A DNA stretch of 11,736 bases from Alphaproteobacteria bacterium MarineAlpha3_Bin4 (GTDB taxonomy: Bacteria > Pseudomonadota > Alphaproteobacteria > Rhodospirillales > Casp-alpha2). This document shows positions 7,761 to 11,736 of this stretch, piece by piece (the stretch's first letter is position 1; every line of letters begins with the position of its first letter). The notes under the pieces were generated by a model. That model had not been told where the DNA came from. It did no database searches and saw nothing but the letters and a program-made list of their open reading frames with translations. A program made the translations under genes and the position numbers. The stretch covers positions 1-11,736 of the forward strand of contig PTLJ01000022.1 of NCBI GenBank assembly GCA_002938045.1, written 5' to 3'.

Positions 7761-7761
7761 T
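7744..7761. promoter_or_regulatory. Perfect 18-bp palindrome with a nearby half-site repeat
   Basis: ATCACCCGC (7744-7752) is followed directly by its exact reverse complement GCGGGTGAT (7753-7761). A direct copy of the half-site, GATCACTCGC, lies at 7724-7733, 19 bases before GATCACCCGC at 7743-7752. No T-run follows, so this is not a usual intrinsic terminator. It lies 30 bp before the dehydratase gene and covers the small frame's stop codon. It fits a dimeric repressor or activator operator, or as RNA a tight hairpin. Which regulator would bind is unknown. Confidence 0.5.
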
Positions 7762-7771
7762 ATACAGTTCG

Positions 7772-7787
7772 GCGGAGAGGAGACCGC
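7772..7787 (+). promoter_or_regulatory. Ribosome site of the dehydratase gene in a small hairpin loop
   Basis: GCGG (7772-7775) and CCGC (7784-7787) can pair around the eight-base loop AGAGGAGA, which shows AGGAG (7778-7782), nine bases before the ATG at 7792. The GCGG arm could instead pair with the CCGC in the left arm of the palindrome (7749-7752). An alternative fold between the two elements is therefore possible, but this is inferred only from base complementarity. Confidence 0.3.
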
Positions 7788-7791
7788 GTGC

Positions 7792-8754
7792 ATGCCGCTA
7801 ATCACACGAAACGAACTAGAAACTGGCGCCGAGATCGTCTACCGCCACATGGCACCGACAGCGCAGATCCATTGGCCGTTGCTGAGCGAGCGGACCGGTG
7901 CCGAGGTCTGGGTCAAGCACGAAAACCAGACATCTATCGGCGCCTTCAAGATCCGTGGCGGTCTCGTCTACATGACCCGGCTCAAAAAGGACCAGCCTGA
8001 TTGCCCTGGCGTGGTTACGGCGACCCGCGGCAACCATGGCCAGAGTGTGGCGCTGGCCGCTGCCAAGGTGGGGCTCGAGGCAACGATATTGGTGCCGTAC
8101 GGCAACAACCTGGAGAAGAACGCTGCCATGCGCGCTTTCGGCGCCGAGCTGATTGAGCACGGCGACGATTTTCAGGAAGCGCACGAGTACGCCGCCGAGC
8201 TCGGGCAAGAACGCGGATTGCACATAATCCCACCTTTCCACGCCCGCCTGGTCCAGGGCGTTGGCACCTACGCGATCGAGTTCTTGAGCACGGTTCATGA
8301 CCTGGATACGGTCTACGTGCCAATCGGTCAGGGGTCGGGAATCTGTGGTCTTATTTCGGCGCGCGACGCTTTGGGAATGAGAACCGAGGTTGTCGGTGTC
8401 GTCGCTGAGAATGCGCCATGCTATGCGCTCTCGTTCAAGTCCGGTGTGCCGGTCTCTACCAATTCGTCCGATACGCTCGCCGACGGCATGGCCTGCCGAG
8501 TCCCGGTAAAGGAGGCCGTCGACATCATTCAGACTGGCGCTGAGCGCGTCCTGACCCTGAGTGAAGACGAGCTTCTCAACGCTATGAATTTCTATTATAC
8601 CGACACCCACAACGCCGCTGAGGGCGCCGGCGCAGCGCCGCTGGCCGGGTTGATCAAGGAACGCGACAGGATGGCCGGCAAAAAGGTGGGATTAATCCTG
8701 TCCGGCGGCAACGCCGACAAGGCACTGTTCGTGCGCGCGCTTTCCCGGAGTTGA
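7792..8754 (+). CDS. Threonine/serine dehydratase-like PLP-dependent enzyme
   Basis: This belongs to the fold-type II PLP family of threonine and serine dehydratases, which eliminate water from hydroxy-amino acids to give a 2-oxo acid and ammonia. In the 320-residue protein the PLP lysine is K53 in SIGAFKIRGG (48-57). TRGNHGQSVALAA (78-90) is the substrate/cofactor Asn-loop. The glycine-rich phosphate loop is GQGSGICGL at 179-187, altered from the usual GGGGL, and LILSGGN is at 301-307. It ends there, without the C-terminal ACT-like domain of biosynthetic IlvA (about 510 residues), so it is unlikely to be isoleucine-regulated. The true substrate is uncertain: threonine, serine, or a hydroxyaspartate-type compound are all possible. 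The gene follows a structured leader and is followed 65 bp later by an AlaX editing enzyme. Family confidence is high, substrate confidence low. Confidence 0.88.
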   Translation: MPLITRNELETGAEIVYRHMAPTAQIHWPLLSERTGAEVWVKHENQTSIGAFKIRGGLVYMTRLKKDQPDCPGVVTATRGNHGQSVALAAAKVGLEATILVPYGNNLEKNAAMRAFGAELIEHGDDFQEAHEYAAELGQERGLHIIPPFHARLVQGVGTYAIEFLSTVHDLDTVYVPIGQGSGICGLISARDALGMRTEVVGVVAENAPCYALSFKSGVPVSTNSSDTLADGMACRVPVKEAVDIIQTGAERVLTLSEDELLNAMNFYYTDTHNAAEGAGAAPLAGLIKERDRMAGKKVGLILSGGNADKALFVRALSRS

Positions 8755-8758
8755 GGCC

Positions 8759-8786
8759 TTGAGCATGGAGCAAACCGCACTATTGT
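8759..8786 (+). promoter_or_regulatory. Weak sigma-70-like promoter before the AlaX gene
   Basis: TTGAGC (8759-8764) and TATTGT (8781-8786) are separated by 16 bases and match four of six consensus positions each. They lie in the 65-bp gap between the dehydratase and AlaX genes, 33 bases before the AlaX ATG. This may give the AlaX-dehydrogenase-PhzF run its own start, or the genes may simply be read from upstream. The match is by eye and could be chance. Confidence 0.22.
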
Positions 8787-8819
8787 GTTGAGCGGATCCT
8801 CGGTGCCAGGGAAAAACAA

Positions 8820-9530
8820 ATGACCGAAGAGATTTTCCGCAACGACGCCTATACCATAAGCTGCGAGGCAAGCGTCGTCGACGTCGACGAGGACGGCATC
8901 GAGCTCGACCGTACTGTCTTCTACCCGATGGGCGGCGGGCAACCGGGCGATACCGGCGTCCTGCGCGCGGTGGGTAGCCGCGAGGTTGTCATCGTCGATA
9001 CCATCAAGAGCCGCGTGACCGGCCGCCAACTGCATGTGCCGTCGGACGGAGCCCCCGCGCTCGTTGTCGGCGACGCAGTCACCGCCAAGATCGACTGGGG
9101 GCGCCGTCACAAACTGATGCGTATGCATTCGACGCTCCACCTGCTTTGCGCCCTCATCGACAGCAAGATCACAGGCGCCCAGGTCGGCGTCGAGAAAAGC
9201 CGGATCGATTTTAATCTGCCCGACAAGCCGCTTGACAAGGACCACATCTCGGCCGAATTGAATCGTCTGATCGGCGAAAACCGACCCATGAGCGCGCAAT
9301 GGATCACCGACGAGGAACTGGCCTCCAAGCCGGATCTGATCCGCACTATGTCTGTCAAGCCACCGACTGGCGTCGGCCGGGTGCGGCTGGTAGCGATCGA
9401 AGGCGTCGACTTGCAGCCCTGCGGCGGTACGCACGTGTCGAGCACCGGCGAGATCGGCCGCATCCGCGTCGGCAAAATCGAGAACAAAGGCAAGCACAAC
9501 CGGCGTATCAACGTGCATCTGGATGACTGA
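8820..9530 (+). CDS. alaX: Alanyl-tRNA editing protein AlaX (AlaX-M type)
   Basis: This free-standing relative of the AlaRS editing domain hydrolyses mischarged Ser-tRNA(Ala), and in some members Gly-tRNA(Ala). In the 236-residue protein, FYPMGGGQPGDTG (34-46) is the conserved glycine-rich entry of the AlaRS-like N-terminal subdomain. The zinc site is complete: His103 and His107 in HSTLH, and Cys201 and His205 in CGGTH. IENKGKHNRRI (220-230) closes the domain as in AlaRS. The presence of the N-terminal subdomain and the length fit AlaX-M. There is no aminoacylation domain, and the N-terminus has its own ATG with AGGGA at 8808-8812, so this is not an alaS fragment. Placement right after a serine/threonine dehydratase-like gene suggests a shared link to free serine, which is inference only. 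Confidence 0.92.
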   Translation: MTEEIFRNDAYTISCEASVVDVDEDGIELDRTVFYPMGGGQPGDTGVLRAVGSREVVIVDTIKSRVTGRQLHVPSDGAPALVVGDAVTAKIDWGRRHKLMRMHSTLHLLCALIDSKITGAQVGVEKSRIDFNLPDKPLDKDHISAELNRLIGENRPMSAQWITDEELASKPDLIRTMSVKPPTGVGRVRLVAIEGVDLQPCGGTHVSSTGEIGRIRVGKIENKGKHNRRINVHLDD

Positions 9531-9541
9531 GGCGACTTAGT

Positions 9542-10612
9542 ATGGGTGAAGCCACCAACCGCTATCGCATCGCCGTCATCGCCGGCGACGGCATCGGTAA
9601 CGAGGTCGTACCGGAAGCCATCCGCGTTCTCGAAAGAGTCGCTGGTCGTTTCGATCTCGCGTTCCAGTTCGACGAATTCGACTGGAGTTGCGAGCGTTTC
9701 CATAAACTCGGCGCGATGATGCCGGACGATGGCCTCGAGATGATCTCCGGCCACGACGCCATCATGCTCGGCGCGGTCGGTTTTCCCGGCGTGCCGGACC
9801 ACGTCTCGTTGTGGGGGTTGTTGATCCCGATCCGTCGCCAATTCGAGCAATACGTGAACCTGCGCCCGGTGCGCCTGTTCGAGGGGATGGACTGTCCGTT
9901 GGTGGGCCGCAAGCCGGGCGACATTGACTTCTGGATCGTGCGCGAAAACAACGAGGGCGAATACTCGACGATCGGCGGCCGTCTTTACGAGGGCACCGAA
10001 CAGGAATTAACCATGCAGCAGAGCGTATTTACACGAAAGGGCTGCGACCGGATCATGCGTTACGCGTTCGATCTGGCCCGCACCCGCGAGCGCAAGCACT
10101 TAACGTCGGCGACCAAATCCAACGGTATCGTCTATTCCATGCCCTACTGGGACGAGCGCTTCGCGGCCACGGCCAAGGACTATCCGGACGTGACTACGGA
10201 CCAATTCCATATCGACATCCTGACTGCGCATTTCGTCCGCAACCCGGACTGGTTCGATGTCGTCGTCGGCTCAAACCTGTTCGGTGACATTCTTTCCGAC
10301 CTCGGACCGGCTGTAACCGGCACCATCGGCATCGCGCCAAGCGCGAATCTTAACCCCGAACACAAGCACCCATCATGCTTTGAGCCCGTTCACGGCTCAG
10401 CTCCAGACATCGCTGGCAAGGGCATTGCCAACCCGATCGGCCAGGTCTGGGCAGCGGCGATGATGCTCGAGCACCTGGGCCACCGGGAGGCTGGTCAAGC
10501 AATCGTAAACGCCATAGAAGCGGTAATATGCGACAGCGACGCCAAGACCCCTGACATGGGCGGTAATGCCAATACCCGTGAGCTGGGGAAAGCCATAGAG
10601 GACGCATTATGA
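9542..10612 (+). CDS. ttuC: Tartrate/D-malate dehydrogenase (decarboxylating)
   Basis: The protein is a member of the isocitrate/isopropylmalate dehydrogenase family in its tartrate and D-malate branch, which oxidises these 2-hydroxy acids with NAD and a divalent metal, sometimes with decarboxylation. In 356 residues it shows IAGDGIGNEV (13-22), the branch-typical SLWGLLIPIRRQFEQYVNLRPVRL (89-112), Tyr141 in ENNEGEYS, Lys192 in TSATKSNG, metal-binding aspartates at 225, 249 and 253 (DILSDLG), and EPVHGSAPDIAGKGIANP (281-298). The Asp-Ile after HGSAP is usual in NAD-dependent members. It starts 11 bp after the AlaX stop with GAGG at 9529-9532, and overlaps the PhzF gene by ATGA. Which of L-tartrate, meso-tartrate or D-malate is the physiological substrate cannot be read from the sequence; dmlA would be an equally fair symbol. 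Confidence 0.9.
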   Translation: MGEATNRYRIAVIAGDGIGNEVVPEAIRVLERVAGRFDLAFQFDEFDWSCERFHKLGAMMPDDGLEMISGHDAIMLGAVGFPGVPDHVSLWGLLIPIRRQFEQYVNLRPVRLFEGMDCPLVGRKPGDIDFWIVRENNEGEYSTIGGRLYEGTEQELTMQQSVFTRKGCDRIMRYAFDLARTRERKHLTSATKSNGIVYSMPYWDERFAATAKDYPDVTTDQFHIDILTAHFVRNPDWFDVVVGSNLFGDILSDLGPAVTGTIGIAPSANLNPEHKHPSCFEPVHGSAPDIAGKGIANPIGQVWAAAMMLEHLGHREAGQAIVNAIEAVICDSDAKTPDMGGNANTRELGKAIEDAL

Positions 10613-11403
10613 GCCGACGGATTCCGCTTTATCAGATCGACGCCTTTACAGACCGCGCATTCGGTGGCAACCCGGCCGCTATCTGTCCGCTCGACGAATG
10701 GCTGCCGGACAGTGCCATGCAGGCCATCGCGATGGAGAATAATCTCTCCGAGACGGCATTCTTCGTCGCCAAGAAAGGGGCCGGCGATTACGACCTTCGG
10801 TGGTTCACTCCTGCCGCTGAGGTCGATCTTTGTGGTCACGCGACGCTGGCCAGCGCGTGGCTGATATTCGACCGCCTGGCGCCGGAGCTCGATGCGGTGT
10901 GTTTTAACACCGCTAGCGGCCCGCTTGAGGTGTCGCGCGACGGCAACTTGCTGGTGATGGATTTTCCAGCGCGGCTTTCCGAGCCCTGCCCGGTACCCGA
11001 AGGATTTGCCGCCGCAATCGGCGCCAAGCCGGCGGAGATGCACGCGGCGATCAAGAACATGGCCGTGTTCGAGTCTGCGTCTCAAATCCGTGACCTGATG
11101 CCGAACTTCGACTACATCGCAGGGCTGGAACGGGATGGACTTATCTGTACGGCGCCGGGTGACGACTGCGATTTCGTGTCGCGTTACTTCGCGCCGCATG
11201 TCGGTATCGCGGAAGACCCGGTGACCGGCTCGGCCCACTGCACGACGGTGCCTTATTGGGCCGAGCGGCTGGGCAAAGCCCAGCTCCATGCGCGCCAGAT
11301 TTCGGCCCGCGGCGGCGAGCTATTCTGCACGGCGGCTGGGGAGCGGGTGCGCATCGGCGGACGCGCCGCCTTCTACATGGCTGGCACCATCGAACTGTCG
11401 TGA
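10609..11403 (+). CDS. PhzF family isomerase/epimerase-like protein
   Basis: The PhzF superfamily shares the diaminopimelate epimerase fold; the best-known member isomerises trans-2,3-dihydro-3-hydroxyanthranilate in phenazine synthesis, but most genomic members have unknown substrates. The 264-residue protein begins with the family pattern YQIDAFTDRAFGGNPAA (8-24), followed by NNLSETAFF (44-52) with the catalytic Glu48, WFTPAAEVDLCGHATLAS (65-82) with His77, and EDPVTGSAHC (202-211) in the second half-domain. ATG overlaps the stop of the dehydrogenase gene, with GAGGA at 10598-10602 six bases before it, so the two are translationally coupled. No phenazine genes are near. A role on a hydroxy- or amino-acid metabolite linked to the preceding dehydrogenase is possible but unproven. 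Family certain, function unknown. Confidence 0.9.
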   Translation: MSRRIPLYQIDAFTDRAFGGNPAAICPLDEWLPDSAMQAIAMENNLSETAFFVAKKGAGDYDLRWFTPAAEVDLCGHATLASAWLIFDRLAPELDAVCFNTASGPLEVSRDGNLLVMDFPARLSEPCPVPEGFAAAIGAKPAEMHAAIKNMAVFESASQIRDLMPNFDYIAGLERDGLICTAPGDDCDFVSRYFAPHVGIAEDPVTGSAHCTTVPYWAERLGKAQLHARQISARGGELFCTAAGERVRIGGRAAFYMAGTIELS

Positions 11404-11736
11404 CCAAAGCGGTGCCCCCAGTTGAAGCCACTGGCACGGTCGATCTGGACAATATCCGTAGGCTGTTTCGCGAATTCTACGACCCGCTCGGCGACTACCC
11501 GTGCTTCGAAGACTTCGAGATCGAACGGGCCGGGCTTCCGGGCGGCTATGCACCGCCAGATAGGTGTCTTCTGATGGCCAAGGACGGCAACGCAGTCGCC
11601 GGCGGATTCAGAACCCGCTCGGTAGTGGCCGCCACGAGATGAAGCGCCTTTATGTGCGCCCGCCTTCAACTGCCGGCGCATGCAGCTCGATACCCTGGTT
11701 GACATGACGGTTGCCAGGCAGCTCTATCAGTCTATG
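11400..11736 (+). pseudogene. Decayed GNAT-family N-acetyltransferase, cut by window end
   Basis: A GTG overlapping the PhzF stop (11400-11402) opens a frame reading VDLDNIRRLFREFYDPLG...CLLMAKDGNAVAGG, the usual N-terminal half of a small GNAT acetyltransferase, and stops at 11642. The expected continuation appears in a second frame from about 11612: PLGSGRHEMKRLYVRP (11615-11662), matching the GNAT beta-strand motif EMKRLYVRP. Then RPAF and RRMQLDTLVDMTVARQLYQSM (from 11662) are in a third frame. Between these, the acetyl-CoA loop (R/Q-G-x-G-x-G/A) and following helix, about 20 residues, are missing. Two frame changes plus loss of the cofactor loop mean no functional acetyltransferase can be made. 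Assembly error could explain the frame changes, but hardly the missing loop. Family assignment is by recognised motifs. Confidence 0.8.

Noticed and set aside
7476..7805. 109-codon open frame on the - strand in the gap before the dehydratase gene
   Set aside because: The translation is Arg/Ser-rich without motifs, no good ribosome site was seen, and it overlaps the dehydratase start and the structured leader. It is probably a chance frame in GC-rich DNA.
8820..9530. AlaX gene as a broken alaS fragment
   Set aside because: It has its own ribosome site and ATG, a complete zinc site and a proper domain end, and no aminoacylation-domain remnants flank it.
1..11736. CRISPR arrays, insertion sequences, attachment sites or defence genes
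   Set aside because: No regularly spaced repeats, transposase, integrase, terminal inverted repeats or nuclease/helicase-type defence genes were seen on either strand.

Overview
The window is GC-rich and every gene lies on the + strand. The gene order cpoB-tilS-ftsH-folP-glmM-thiD, together with the style of the proteins (a membrane-anchored FtsH ending in a polar tail, a TilS ending in a GPGFFVA-like tail), points to an alphaproteobacterium, probably Rhodospirillales-like. That placement comes from remembered gene order and protein style, not from a database search.

Positions 1-7406 hold a housekeeping block. It begins with the 3' part of cpoB (end of the tol-pal cluster), then tilS (lysidine synthesis on tRNA-Ile), ftsH (membrane AAA+ metalloprotease), folP (dihydropteroate synthase), glmM (phosphoglucosamine mutase, for UDP-GlcNAc) and thiD (HMP/HMP-P kinase, for thiamine). 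Spacing is mostly tight. Two breaks stand out. The tilS/ftsH junction carries a terminator-like hairpin and an AT-rich, promoter-like stretch. The folP/glmM junction (about 250 bp) is spanned by an 84-codon reading frame of doubtful status that overlaps both neighbours by ATGA.

Positions 7407-7791 are the only long gap without a recognised gene. Its second half is structured: a 32-codon open frame with a near-ideal Shine-Dalgarno, a perfect 18-bp palindrome sitting on the stop codon of that frame, a direct-repeat copy of the palindrome half-site, and a small hairpin that shows the next gene's Shine-Dalgarno in its loop. This is the most unusual non-coding part of the window.

Positions 7792-11736 are an accessory metabolic run. 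They contain a PLP-dependent threonine/serine dehydratase-like enzyme without an ACT domain, an AlaX-type alanyl-tRNA editing hydrolase, a tartrate/D-malate dehydrogenase, a PhzF-family isomerase coupled to it by ATGA, and a GNAT acetyltransferase that is clearly decayed (two frame changes plus a missing core segment) and runs off the window end. The enzymes act on hydroxy- and amino-acid chemistry, but no single pathway can be read from them. No mobile element, CRISPR array, tRNA or rRNA was found. I see no convincing new defence or other novel system; the leader region before the dehydratase gene is the best candidate for something undescribed.
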